Positions 9,588 to 17,558 of a DNA stretch of 48,291 nt are shown piece after piece. The stretch is from assembly GCA_905195085.1 (NCBI GenBank), contig CAJJUK010000004.1, positions 1 to 48,291 on the forward strand. Reading direction: 5' to 3'. Made by a program: the position numbers and the translations under genes. Source of the DNA: an uncultured Christensenella sp. GTDB taxonomy: Bacteria; Bacillota; Clostridia; Christensenellales; UBA1242. The notes below the pieces were generated by a model. The model saw only the letters and a program-made list of their open reading frames with translations. It did no database searches and had not been told where the DNA came from. How positions within the stretch are numbered: position 1 is the stretch's first letter; each line of letters opens with the position of its first letter.

Positions 9588-9662
9588 GGTCCCATGGTCA
9601 AGCGGTTAAGACGCCGCCCTCTCACGGCGGAATCAGGGGTTCGATTCCCCTTGGGACTACCA
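9588..9662 (+). tRNA. tRNA-Glu (anticodon CTC)
   Basis: A complete cloverleaf of 75 nt. The acceptor stem GGTCCCA/TGGGACT includes a G-U first pair. The anticodon arm CCGCC-CTCTCAC-GGCGG gives anticodon CTC. The T arm GGGGTTCGATTCCCC is standard and CCA is encoded. It decodes GAG. No other tRNA is adjacent. Confidence 0.95.
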
Positions 9663-9805
9663 ATTAATAAATTTTGAAACACCATTCTTTTTAAGCGTGA
9701 CAATAATGCATTATACATTTCGTATGGATTTATATTTCTTCAATTACTAAAGTTTGATGCAAGCACATTTGCAATTAATTATTATAAAAAAGGAAGAGTA
9801 TAAGA

Positions 9806-10897
9806 ATGGATAAAGACGCAATGATAGAAATCAAAAGAACCACAGCAGGATTTCAAGGTGAAATTAAGCATGATGATTGGACTGTCGACCTTCGTAGTTT
9901 TAAAGAGATCAGAGAATCATTTTGTGCAACCTGCCAACAGCTTCTTCTAGATGGACAATACATTGATGAACTTCACAAAATTGAAATTGATAAAGACCGA
10001 TTGCAAAAAGAATTTTTTTCAACTCCAATCACAACTGACAGACTTCAAACGGAAACTATTTTGCTTAATCCGGACATTTGGCATATTTTGGTTGAATCTA
10101 ACAAGGAAAGACTTTTTAATAATTTTCAGTTAGTCAAAGACAAGAAAAATGATGTTGTTTACTTCAGCGAACTTTTGTCCGTTGGAAAAAATCCTGGTGC
10201 ATTAATATTAAGAATTTCAACTTTCAAAAATAATCCAGAAGGAAAAGATGCTGAAATAATTTCCTCTAACCTCGATAATTTGATAATGACAAACGACATA
10301 ACAAGTTTGAATGACATAACGGAAATATCAAAAAAATATAAAGATTTTTCTATACATGAATATTATCTTCCTTATGGATTAAATGGACTTAAAGATGCTA
10401 TCTTGTTGTATAGATATGATACCTTAGATGTCAAACATGTAAATTATTATTGCGAAGAAAGATATCCAGAAAAAGAAATTGATTTATATAATCAGCAATT
10501 CATTCCAACCATTTACAAACTTGTTTACCCTGATAGATTGGCACAACCACATTTCCATTTTTGTGAAGGTGTCGCTTCAATATATAAACTTGCCAGCAAT
10601 CCGAAACATTCAAAGCCTGGTGACGGATATGGAATAGGTGTTGACCAATTATTAGAATATTTGATTAAAATCAAAACAAAAGACTACACTTCCTCTAAAG
10701 AAGAAAACGTATATCTAAATAATGATTTTGGTATGCCTTTCAGACATTTGCCTGATGATCAGTTTAAAGATGTTTTAACAAATATCTCTCATCTAAACGC
10801 AAATCCGCATAATTTTTCGACAGCGTACAAAACTTTTGACTCTATTGATAAAATTCATGACAGACCGAAAGACAAAAGAGCAAGCAAAGGAGAATGA
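9806..10897 (+). CDS. hypothetical protein, 363 aa
   Basis: I do not recognise this family. It is a soluble-looking acidic/basic protein without a signal peptide or membrane segment. It is rich in Asp, Lys, Ile and Leu. Notable features are FCATCQQ (CxxC) near residue 35, a central alpha/beta-like stretch, and a conserved-looking patch AQPHFHFCEG followed by a Gly-rich KPGDGYGIGVDQL near 250-290. The His/Cys cluster could bind metal or be catalytic, but nothing proves it. AAAAAAGGAAGAG precedes the ATG at good spacing. It lies just downstream of tRNA-Glu and ends at a strong hairpin, so it is probably its own transcript. Confidence 0.7.
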   Translation: MDKDAMIEIKRTTAGFQGEIKHDDWTVDLRSFKEIRESFCATCQQLLLDGQYIDELHKIEIDKDRLQKEFFSTPITTDRLQTETILLNPDIWHILVESNKERLFNNFQLVKDKKNDVVYFSELLSVGKNPGALILRISTFKNNPEGKDAEIISSNLDNLIMTNDITSLNDITEISKKYKDFSIHEYYLPYGLNGLKDAILLYRYDTLDVKHVNYYCEERYPEKEIDLYNQQFIPTIYKLVYPDRLAQPHFHFCEGVASIYKLASNPKHSKPGDGYGIGVDQLLEYLIKIKTKDYTSSKEENVYLNNDFGMPFRHLPDDQFKDVLTNISHLNANPHNFSTAYKTFDSIDKIHDRPKDKRASKGE

Positions 10898-10912
10898 TTG
10901 ACACACATAAAT

Positions 10913-10943
10913 AAAAAACAAGTCAATAACAGACTTGTTTTTT
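10913..10943. terminator. bidirectional Rho-independent terminator
   Basis: AAAAAACAAGTC and GACTTGTTTTTT form a 12-bp stem with a 7-nt loop between convergent genes. It serves both strands. Confidence 0.85.
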
Positions 10944-11368
10944 TATAGCATGACAACTGTCATAACAATGGTTGCGATAATCAGACCAATTCCGCAAACC
11001 AAACTCACAGCAAGAGCCACTTTGCCAATAACTTTTTTGTTAACTTTCATTTGGTAAGAGGCAAAACTTATGGAACTTAAGTTGAGAGAAAGAAAAATTA
11101 CCAATGCAAAACAGTAAAGAATGATTGCACCAACAAATGACATAATTGGAAAATTGTAAGTTCCATCGCCCACTTGTTCACTTGTCACATTTTGAGCACA
11201 CACTGTTCCAAAGTAAACACAAAGCAAAACCAACACTGTTCCAACAATCGCCAAAATCAATGACTGAACCCCAAGTCTTGTCACCTTTTGTTTGTCTTCT
11301 TCACTTTGTCCAGCAATCATGAGATATTGAGATTTTGCACCGAATAACGCTTTGAAAAATCTTAACAT
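10943..11368 (-). CDS. small integral membrane protein, unknown function
   Basis: A 141-aa protein with three clear membrane segments: about residues 34-58, 78-100 and 115-140. The cytoplasmic N-terminus has KSQYLMIAGQSEEDKQKV. The extracellular loop between segments 1 and 2 is short and polar (QNVTSEQVGDGTYN). I do not recognise the family. Its ribosome-binding region is remarkable: a run of nine G nine bases before the ATG instead of a normal AGGAGG. A CCTAT-TC-ATAGG inverted repeat at 11399-11410 lies just upstream and may be an operator. It is monocistronic and shares a terminator with the 363-aa gene. Confidence 0.75.
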   Translation of the reverse strand: MLRFFKALFGAKSQYLMIAGQSEEDKQKVTRLGVQSLILAIVGTVLVLLCVYFGTVCAQNVTSEQVGDGTYNFPIMSFVGAIILYCFALVIFLSLNLSSISFASYQMKVNKKVIGKVALAVSLVCGIGLIIATIVMTVVML

Positions 11369-11377
11369 TAAATCTAT

Positions 11378-11386
11378 CCCCCCCCC
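11378..11386 (-). repeat. poly-G (G9) tract serving as ribosome-binding site
   Basis: Nine consecutive G on the minus strand occupy the Shine-Dalgarno position of the small membrane protein gene, with ATAGATTTA between the run and the ATG. Length change here would alter leader spacing and anti-SD pairing rather than reading frame. Confidence 0.8.
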
Positions 11387-11459
11387 TTGTTTTCTATCCT
11401 ATGAATAGGTTAACAAATATAATTCTTCGCTGTCAATGAAAATGGAATAATTTCAATTT

Positions 11460-11789
11460 TTATTTCAACAAAGAAATGTCCATGATATTAAGAAAATTGA
11501 TGCATTTGTGATTAATTTCAATTTTCTGTTCTGTATAGTCAATTTTAACTTGCCCGCTTTCACTGAAATAGTGTCCATCTTCAAAATAGACAACCTTAAC
11601 CTTGTCTTTAAATTTTAAATTGTTTAGAATTTCAGAAATTTCACCTATTTTTTCGTCTGACAAATCCCCTTTTTCAATTCTTTCATGCTCAAATTCTTTA
11701 AGTCTTAATGCACGATGCAACCCTTTCAATGCGTCAAAGGGAGCAAATTGTTTTGCCCGTTCTGACCTAGGCATCTTCGTTCTCTCCAC
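11460..11789 (-). CDS. YolD-like protein, partner of Y-family polymerase
   Basis: A small protein (about 109 aa) of the YolD-like family, typically found next to UvrX/ImpB-type error-prone polymerases. The N-terminal signature ERAKQFAPFDALKGLHRALR is characteristic. The rest is a small beta-rich domain with KVVYFEDGHYF and KVDYTEQKIEI-type strands. Three starts are possible: TTG at 11804, GTG at 11789 and ATG at 11774. The GTG has GGAGG at ideal spacing and gives MERTKMPRSERAK, so I prefer it. The gene overlaps the 3' end of the polymerase gene, which suggests translational coupling. Family function is not settled; a role in the SOS/translesion response is inferred from the partner. Confidence 0.8.
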   Translation of the reverse strand: MERTKMPRSERAKQFAPFDALKGLHRALRLKEFEHERIEKGDLSDEKIGEISEILNNLKFKDKVKVVYFEDGHYFSESGQVKIDYTEQKIEINHKCINFLNIMDISLLK

Positions 11790-13047
11790 TGTTGTGTCCT
11801 CCAATCATATTGTTTCTTTCTCGTTGTGTTGATGTGTCAAAAAAATCAATTCCGCTCAAAATTGCATTTTTCCCAAACTTATCTTGAATGTCGAGTAAAC
11901 TTTTCACCAATTCCTTTTCTTTTTTCACCTTTTTCATGTCAGTGAACAAATCATAGAACTCCTGCTCCTCAGGAACAAGATCAGCAAAATCATATCCAAT
12001 TCTTCTTATTGGTCTGTTTTTGTCAACAATCTTGTCAAAAAGTTGTTCGAAATATGGACCAATAAAATAATAGATATTTGTGCAAACTTTCATTCTGACA
12101 GTCCCTTTCGTTCCATCACTCTTTTTGTCACCATAACCAACATAAAGATGAAGCAGTTGCGTTGAATATTTTTGTCGTGCCAATTCATAACAAGCGTTTT
12201 GCACCATTTCATTCATAACATTTTTTGCGTCTTTGAAAGAATAATTACGTGGCAAAATTTGAGAACCCGACATTGATTTTTTCTTTGATTTATAATTTTT
12301 TATGTCAGACATCAAGCAGGCCTCTCTTCCCCAAGCATGATCAATCAAAAGTTCGGCATTAACTCCAAATTCATCATATAAAATGTCCGGATCACATTTT
12401 GCAATTCCTTCCATGTCATAAATCCCAAATTTTGCAAGTCGATTTATCGTCCCTTTTGAAATTCCCCAAAAGTCAGAAAGCGGAGTGTGATTCCACAATT
12501 CCTTTATGAATTTTTTTTCTGTAAGCCACCCGATATGGTCACTTGCGTGTTTTGCCGTTATGTCAAGGGCTATTTTTGCCAAATACATATTCGTGCCAAT
12601 TCCTGCAGTTGCAGGAATGTGCAATTTTTCATATATCTCATGCATAAGTTTGCAAGCAAAATCTTTTGCCCTTATTTTATAGAGTTTCAAATAATCAGTT
12701 GCATCAATAAAACTTTCATCAATTGAATAGACATGAATATCGTTTTTGTCAATGTAGTCAAGATAAATCCCATAAATTTCAGAAGCATATTCAATATATT
12801 TTTTCATTTGAGGTTTTGCGATTACAAAATCAATGTCTTTGGGAATTTCAAACAAACGACATCTGTTTTTGATTCCCAGTGCTTTCATCGCTGGCGACAC
12901 TGCCAAACAAATGGTTTTTTCTCCCCTGCTTTCATCTGCAACAACAAGTCTTGTTGTAAGCGGGTCAAGTCCCCTTTCTGCACATTCAACAGAAGCAAAA
13001 AAAGATTTCATATCAATCACAAAATAACATCTCTGTTTTTCTTCCAC
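11767..13047 (-). CDS. Y-family DNA polymerase, UvrX/UmuC-like
   Basis: A 426-aa translesion polymerase. Palm-domain motifs are FVIDMKSFFASVE (Asp12) and YSIDESFID (Asp110, Glu111), which supply the metal-binding carboxylates. The ERGLDPLTTRLVVAD segment is the UvrX/ImpB type rather than DinB. A helix-hairpin-helix (GISKGTINRLAKFGI) and a little-finger domain follow. GTG start with GGAGAG five bases upstream. It forms an operon with the YolD-like gene. I looked for a Bacillus-type LexA box upstream and saw no convincing one, so SOS control is not shown. It would extend past damaged template bases with low fidelity. Confidence 0.92.
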   Translation of the reverse strand: MEEKQRCYFVIDMKSFFASVECAERGLDPLTTRLVVADESRGEKTICLAVSPAMKALGIKNRCRLFEIPKDIDFVIAKPQMKKYIEYASEIYGIYLDYIDKNDIHVYSIDESFIDATDYLKLYKIRAKDFACKLMHEIYEKLHIPATAGIGTNMYLAKIALDITAKHASDHIGWLTEKKFIKELWNHTPLSDFWGISKGTINRLAKFGIYDMEGIAKCDPDILYDEFGVNAELLIDHAWGREACLMSDIKNYKSKKKSMSGSQILPRNYSFKDAKNVMNEMVQNACYELARQKYSTQLLHLYVGYGDKKSDGTKGTVRMKVCTNIYYFIGPYFEQLFDKIVDKNRPIRRIGYDFADLVPEEQEFYDLFTDMKKVKKEKELVKSLLDIQDKFGKNAILSGIDFFDTSTQRERNNMIGGHNSGENEDA

Positions 13048-13178
13048 AAAATCTCTCCAATTCTATTTTTATTATATATCAAAAACTGATAAAATCAAAA
13101 AAATATGATTGATAACTAAATAATTGTTATTAATTTTTATTGACTTTAAAAGAATTTATCTTTTAAAATAATATCATC

Positions 13179-13961
13179 ATGTTTTACGATAATTTTACTG
13201 AAGATCAAATCTGTGGACTTTATACACCCTGGCATTTTTTTGCAATAGCCATATTTTTTATTTCTCTTGCATTCGTTTTGTTTTTCACTCGCAAAATAAA
13301 TCAGAAGCAAAGAAAAGTCGCATTATTGATCATTGCCATCATAGTCACCGTTCTTGAAATTGTAAAAATTATAATAAGGATCTATAAACATGAAAGCGGA
13401 GACGCTTGGATACCTTTATATTATTGCAGTATGTTTCTTTTCGCTATTTGGTTGGTATTTGCAAAAAACAAATACATTTCCACATTGGGAAAAGTCATGG
13501 TCGTGTTCGGAGGATTTTTCCCTTCAATTTGTTACATTCTTTATCCATCAACATCTTTAATGATTTTGCCTATTTGGCACCCAGGTTCAATACACAGCCT
13601 CATATATCATTGGTTGATGTTATATTCAGCTTGTTTGATTTTAAAAGATTACAAACCTAAAGCTATTCACTTCGTGTACTACTTTTCATTTGTAACAATT
13701 TTCACTGCCATTGCCGCAATTGTAAATCACTTTTTGGGAACAAACATGATGTTCTTGTCAAACCCATTTGGATTGGAAATCTTGCAGTCTATTTTCAATT
13801 ATTCAAAACATTTATATGCATTCTTAGCTTATTTTGCACAAGCAGTAATATTATTTTGGTTACAATTCGGAATTTTTAAATTAATTGAATTAATATATAA
13901 AAAATTAAAAAGCAGAACTAAAACAAAAAAAGACGAGGTAAAAGAAAATGAATGTATTTAA
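13179..13961 (+). CDS. TMEM164/YwaF-family membrane protein (copy 1)
   Basis: A 260-aa integral membrane protein with about seven hydrophobic segments (near 18-36, 48-68, 80-95, 103-122, 137-155, 162-182, 215-238). It fits the TIGR02206/YwaF family, whose animal relative TMEM164 is a phospholipid acyltransferase. Family hallmarks are PLYYCSM (Cys83) in an early helix and YHWLM (His144) later; this Cys/His pair is the presumed acyl-transfer centre, by family analogy only. The C-terminus is a basic tail. No clear Shine-Dalgarno is seen before the ATG. Its last 14 bases overlap the next gene, a paralogue. Confidence 0.75.
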   Translation: MFYDNFTEDQICGLYTPWHFFAIAIFFISLAFVLFFTRKINQKQRKVALLIIAIIVTVLEIVKIIIRIYKHESGDAWIPLYYCSMFLFAIWLVFAKNKYISTLGKVMVVFGGFFPSICYILYPSTSLMILPIWHPGSIHSLIYHWLMLYSACLILKDYKPKAIHFVYYFSFVTIFTAIAAIVNHFLGTNMMFLSNPFGLEILQSIFNYSKHLYAFLAYFAQAVILFWLQFGIFKLIELIYKKLKSRTKTKKDEVKENECI

Positions 13962-14760
13962 GTATTTTTTCACGAACAAAGCATACTTGCCCGCAGATAT
14001 TCCAGGAAAATTATTTTCTCCATTGCATATCTGTGTTATGATTGTCTTAATTATCGCCGTTCCACTTTTGGCATGGTTTTTAAGAAAAATGGACAAAAAG
14101 AAAATGAAAGTTCTTTTCATTGTTCTTTGGGCATTGATGACTTCACTTGAAATTGTGAAAATCACCTGGGAATCGATGACCAATCCTAATGGTTTTGAAG
14201 TCACAGGCATTCTTCCTCTTTATATATGTAGCATTTTCATGTATGTCATGCCATTTGCAATATGGGGGAGGGAATTTGGGTTCTCTCGAAAAATGTCCTG
14301 CAGTTATCTTTGCACCCTCAACTTGATTGGTGGACTTGTTAACTTTATTTACCCTTCAAATGTTTTGTCCAACTATTCTGTCATCTCATTCAGCGGATTG
14401 CATACGCTGTTCTATCATGGTACTATGGTTTTTGTTGCTTTGCTTATGTTGTTCTCTGGTTATTATAGTTACAAAAACATCAAAGATGCCATTTTGGCTT
14501 TCATTCCACTTTTCGTAGTTTCAATCCCTGCAAATGTCATAAACTTTGTTTATAATTGCTCATATATGTTCTTCAGAGGTGGTTTCCCATTCTCCTTGAT
14601 TTCAGATCATATGCCAGAATGGCTTTGGATTATTGTTTTGTATATTGCATATGCACTCATTCCTTTCTTGTTCTATTTACCATCGTATATTGCTCAAAAA
14701 AGAAAAGCAAAAAAACAAGATGTCACAGAAAAAATTATTGAAATAATAAAATCAACCTAA
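13948..14760 (+). CDS. TMEM164/YwaF-family membrane protein (copy 2)
   Basis: A 270-aa integral membrane protein and paralogue of its upstream neighbour. It shares the layout and hallmarks: SPLHICVMIVLI first helix, LEIVKITWE, PLYICSI (Cys94) and FYHGTM (His157), then a Lys-rich tail. AGGTAAAAGAA inside the upstream gene acts as ribosome-binding site and the 14-base overlap implies coupled translation. Two divergent copies in one operon could form a heteromer or act on different lipids; this is inference. The operon ends at a strong hairpin. Confidence 0.75.
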   Translation: MNVFKYFFTNKAYLPADIPGKLFSPLHICVMIVLIIAVPLLAWFLRKMDKKKMKVLFIVLWALMTSLEIVKITWESMTNPNGFEVTGILPLYICSIFMYVMPFAIWGREFGFSRKMSCSYLCTLNLIGGLVNFIYPSNVLSNYSVISFSGLHTLFYHGTMVFVALLMLFSGYYSYKNIKDAILAFIPLFVVSIPANVINFVYNCSYMFFRGGFPFSLISDHMPEWLWIIVLYIAYALIPFLFYLPSYIAQKRKAKKQDVTEKIIEIIKST

Positions 14761-14761
14761 C

Positions 14762-14790
14762 AAAAAAACAGGCTTTGCCCTGTTTTATTT
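14762..14790. terminator. bidirectional terminator
   Basis: AAAACAGG and CCTGTTTT form a stem with a 6-nt loop and T-rich flanks, between the convergent membrane-protein and HAD genes. Confidence 0.8.
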
Positions 14791-15426
14791 TATGTACTTC
14801 TTGCAATCAAGAATTTTGTTTTCTGTGAAATATTCATAAATTTGATTGAAATCTCCATTGAACTGCAAAGTGTTGATTGAAAGTTGTTTTGCTGGTTCAA
14901 TATCATTTTTAAAACTATCACCAACCATCAACATCTCTTCTGGTGAGCACTTTTCTTTTTTCATTATCTTTTTCAAAAGAACCACCTTAGATTTGTCTTT
15001 TGCACACAAATCCACAGAATACATTTTTTTGAAGCATTTTTCATCAATACCATACAATTTTGAATAATGCTTCAAATAATTTTGAGCAGACAATGAAATC
15101 ACATACAAATGATAAGATTTGCTGAGCTCTTTCAAGAAATCTGCACTGATGACTTCAACTTCTTTCGTCGCGTGTTCATAAATATTATGCTTTAAGAATT
15201 TTTTGAATCTTCTATGCCCAAAACCTTCTTTTTCTGCCATAATGCAAACATCTTTTTGAGTTCTTAATGAATTCATTAAATCATATTTTTTCATTATTTC
15301 TTTATATGTTGACTCATTATTCACAATATATTGGGCAAATTTTTCCAAAAAGTCGGCCCATTTTTTGCCCCAAACATCTCCAACATAAAGAGTGTCATCA
15401 AAATCAAAAATTATCGTCTTAATCAT
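14785..15426 (-). CDS. HAD-family hydrolase
   Basis: A 213-aa cytosolic phosphatase of the haloacid dehalogenase superfamily. Motif I is FDFDDT (nucleophile Asp8, acid Asp10). Motif II is the Ser in VISLSAQN. Motif III is a Lys in the DKSKVVLLKK stretch. Motif IV is MVGDSFKND. The helical cap inserted after motif I fits the subclass I group. The substrate cannot be told; small sugar phosphates or nucleotides are usual. It starts 22 bases after the rpe stop with GGTGGAG as ribosome-binding site, so it is the last gene of the long rpoZ-to-rpe run. Confidence 0.85.
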   Translation of the reverse strand: MIKTIIFDFDDTLYVGDVWGKKWADFLEKFAQYIVNNESTYKEIMKKYDLMNSLRTQKDVCIMAEKEGFGHRRFKKFLKHNIYEHATKEVEVISADFLKELSKSYHLYVISLSAQNYLKHYSKLYGIDEKCFKKMYSVDLCAKDKSKVVLLKKIMKKEKCSPEEMLMVGDSFKNDIEPAKQLSINTLQFNGDFNQIYEYFTENKILDCKKYIK

Positions 15427-15447
15427 AACTCCACCAACAAATTTTTC

Positions 15448-16116
15448 CTATTCTTCTCCACGGAGTTCTTCAACAGCAAGTTGCCTGTTTTTGCTGTTGT
15501 AAACATATGTTCCACTAACCAAAATGTCCACTCCACATTCAATCAGTTTTTTTGCAGTTTCAGGATTGACTCCACCGTCAAACTCAATCTTGAAATTCAA
15601 ATTGTTTGATTGTCTAAATTCATAAATTTCTCTGACCTTGTCATAAGTTTCATCCAAGATTTTTTGACCACTTGCCCCTGGCTCAACACCCATAACCAAA
15701 ACAACATCACAATTAAAAACAAAAGAACGAACATCTTTAAAAGGTGTTTCTGGCTTCAACGAAATTCCCGCCAAAGTGTGATTTTCTTGAATATATTTCA
15801 AAACATTGACCAAATCTTCTTTGTTTTCAAATGCTTCATAATGCACCGTGACAATGTTTGCACCTGCTTCAATATATTTTGGAACATCATTCAAAGGTTC
15901 ATTGACCATCAGATGAACATCAAGCATGATTGCGCTGTTTCTATTGATGTTTTTCACAAGATTAAAATCATAGGTGTTTTTAGGCACAAAATTCTCATTC
16001 ATAACATCACAATGCAAAAATTCCGCAATGCCCTGCATTTGTTTTGCATATTCAATTATGTTTTGATAGTCACTGATAGGGTCAGTTGACACAGATATAT
16101 CAACTCGTTTTTTCAT
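15448..16116 (-). CDS. rpe: ribulose-phosphate 3-epimerase
   Basis: A 222-aa TIM-barrel enzyme that interconverts ribulose-5-phosphate and xylulose-5-phosphate in the pentose phosphate pathway. Metal ligands are His35 and Asp37 in FLHCDVMN, His68 in LDVHLM, and Asp180 in EFDGGVN. The phosphate grip is VEPGASGQ and GTYVY. The first strand reads ISVSTDP rather than the usual LAPSIL-type sequence, a modest divergence. The position after rsgA is the conserved Firmicutes order. TATATGAAAAAACG is preceded by GGAGG. Confidence 0.93.
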   Translation of the reverse strand: MKKRVDISVSTDPISDYQNIIEYAKQMQGIAEFLHCDVMNENFVPKNTYDFNLVKNINRNSAIMLDVHLMVNEPLNDVPKYIEAGANIVTVHYEAFENKEDLVNVLKYIQENHTLAGISLKPETPFKDVRSFVFNCDVVLVMGVEPGASGQKILDETYDKVREIYEFRQSNNLNFKIEFDGGVNPETAKKLIECGVDILVSGTYVYNSKNRQLAVEELRGEE

Positions 16117-16170
16117 ATATCCTCCGCTTTTTTATTCTAACAAAAAGTTGTCACAATTTCAAAATCATTA

Positions 16171-17013
16171 TCAGTATCTTTTAATATTTTTTACAGTCTG
16201 ATAAAGTTTTAAATAGTTTTCATATCTCTCTTTTGAGATTTCTCCATTTTTGACCGCTTTGACAACTCCACAATCTTTGTCTGTCAGATGTGCACAGCTT
16301 TTGTATTTACACCTTTCAGCAAAAGTCAAAAATTCTGGATAATAACTCTTAATTTCGTCTTCTCTGATGTCTAAGAGTTTTTCATCAAGTTTGGAAAATC
16401 CAGCGGTGTCTGCAAGATAATTTCCCTTCCCAAACTCAAAAAGTTGCACAGTTCTTGTTGTCTGCTTTCCTCTTTCAATTTTTTTGCTGAACGTATCAAC
16501 TTTTGCGACTTCTTCTTTTTTCAGTGCATTGATTATGGAAGATTTTCCAACAGCACTCTGCCCTGCAAGCACACAAATGCCTTTGATTTGATTTTTCAAT
16601 TTCATGACACTGTCATCAAAACTGGAAAAAATCATTGTTTTTGCAATTTTTTTATAGATATTTTCAACATTTTTGCAATATTCTTCGTCCAAATCTTTTT
16701 TGTTTATGCAAATAATTGGTTCAATTGCATTCAATTTGCAAAACAAAATCATTTTGTCAACTGTGTATAAATCAGCCTTTGGAACAGGCGCAACGACAAT
16801 AAACATTCTGTCAATGTTTGCGACTGGTGGTCGAATCAAAACATTTTTTCTCTTGTCAATTTTGAAGATAGCGTCATCTTCATCAAGAAAAACATAATCC
16901 CCCACAAAAATTCCATCTTTTTTCAAAACCTTTCTTGCAACAGTCGTGATAACTTGGTCTCCGAGCAAAACTGTGAAAAGGTCTGCCTGTTTTTTCAATA
17001 CCAATCCTTTCAT
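16171..17013 (-). CDS. rsgA: ribosome small-subunit biogenesis GTPase RsgA
   Basis: A 280-aa circularly permuted GTPase that releases assembly factors in late 30S maturation. An N-terminal OB fold is followed by the permuted G motifs: G4 NKKD (104-107), G1 GQSAVGKSS (151-159), and G3 DTAGF (202-206). The C-terminal zinc site is Cys235, Cys240, His242 and Cys248. AGGGAGA lies before the ATG, which overlaps the stop of the upstream membrane-protein gene by four bases, so the two are coupled. Confidence 0.95.
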   Translation of the reverse strand: MKGLVLKKQADLFTVLLGDQVITTVARKVLKKDGIFVGDYVFLDEDDAIFKIDKRKNVLIRPPVANIDRMFIVVAPVPKADLYTVDKMILFCKLNAIEPIICINKKDLDEEYCKNVENIYKKIAKTMIFSSFDDSVMKLKNQIKGICVLAGQSAVGKSSIINALKKEEVAKVDTFSKKIERGKQTTRTVQLFEFGKGNYLADTAGFSKLDEKLLDIREDEIKSYYPEFLTFAERCKYKSCAHLTDKDCGVVKAVKNGEISKERYENYLKLYQTVKNIKRY

Positions 17014-17546
17014 TTTGGTTCTCCCTTTCTCTTCAAGTTAAGGCATATATAAATTGTCAGGAAAATTCCACCTAAAACCAAAAAGAAAATTCCGCCACCA
17101 ATAAATCCATTTGTCGCCTGCTGTTTCATTTTTTGAGAAAATGTGTTATAACTTTCCAAAGTTATGATTTCTGATTCATTTAATGTTAATGAAACAATTT
17201 CCACTTTTGCACTTGAATCTTCAAGCAAAGACTCCTCGTTTGATCTTATTCTGAAAGTTATTTCTTGTCCAATTGAAAGATTGTTAATTTCGTTCATATC
17301 AAGAATAATATCTTGATAATAAATACACAAACCAGCATTATATTCTTCAACATTTATTGTATAAAAGTTAATTGGATTAATGTTTTTAATTGTAGCATTA
17401 ATCTCAATTGTGTCACTTTCTTTCAAACTTCTGTAAACATCTGCAAAAACCGTTGAACCCCAAAAAAACAAAAACGAAAAAACTAAAATCACAATTGATG
17501 TGATCAGAAAACCTTTTCCTCTTTTCTTCACAGATTTTTCTTCCAT
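17010..17546 (-). CDS. two-TM membrane protein between rlmN and rsgA
   Basis: A 178-aa protein I cannot name. It has a basic N-terminus, a membrane helix at about 13-35, an extracellular domain of about 100 residues rich in beta strands and Ile/Asn/Glu, and a second helix at about 148-170 ending in a basic tail. The topology resembles DUF3592-type proteins, but the sequence match is not strong enough to claim. AAAAGGAG precedes the ATG. It occupies the slot where most Firmicutes have the PrpC phosphatase and PASTA kinase PrkC. Confidence 0.7.
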   Translation of the reverse strand: MEEKSVKKRGKGFLITSIVILVFSFLFFWGSTVFADVYRSLKESDTIEINATIKNINPINFYTINVEEYNAGLCIYYQDIILDMNEINNLSIGQEITFRIRSNEESLLEDSSAKVEIVSLTLNESEIITLESYNTFSQKMKQQATNGFIGGGIFFLVLGGIFLTIYICLNLKRKGEPK

Positions 17547-17558
17547 ATTTCTCCTTTT

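Noticed and set aside
9588..10897. prophage or integrated element at tRNA-Glu
   Set aside because: No integrase and no repeat of the tRNA 3' end were seen downstream; only one unknown gene follows.
13048..13178. LexA/SOS box before the Y-family polymerase
   Set aside because: No CGAAC-N4-GTTCG-like site could be found in the upstream region.
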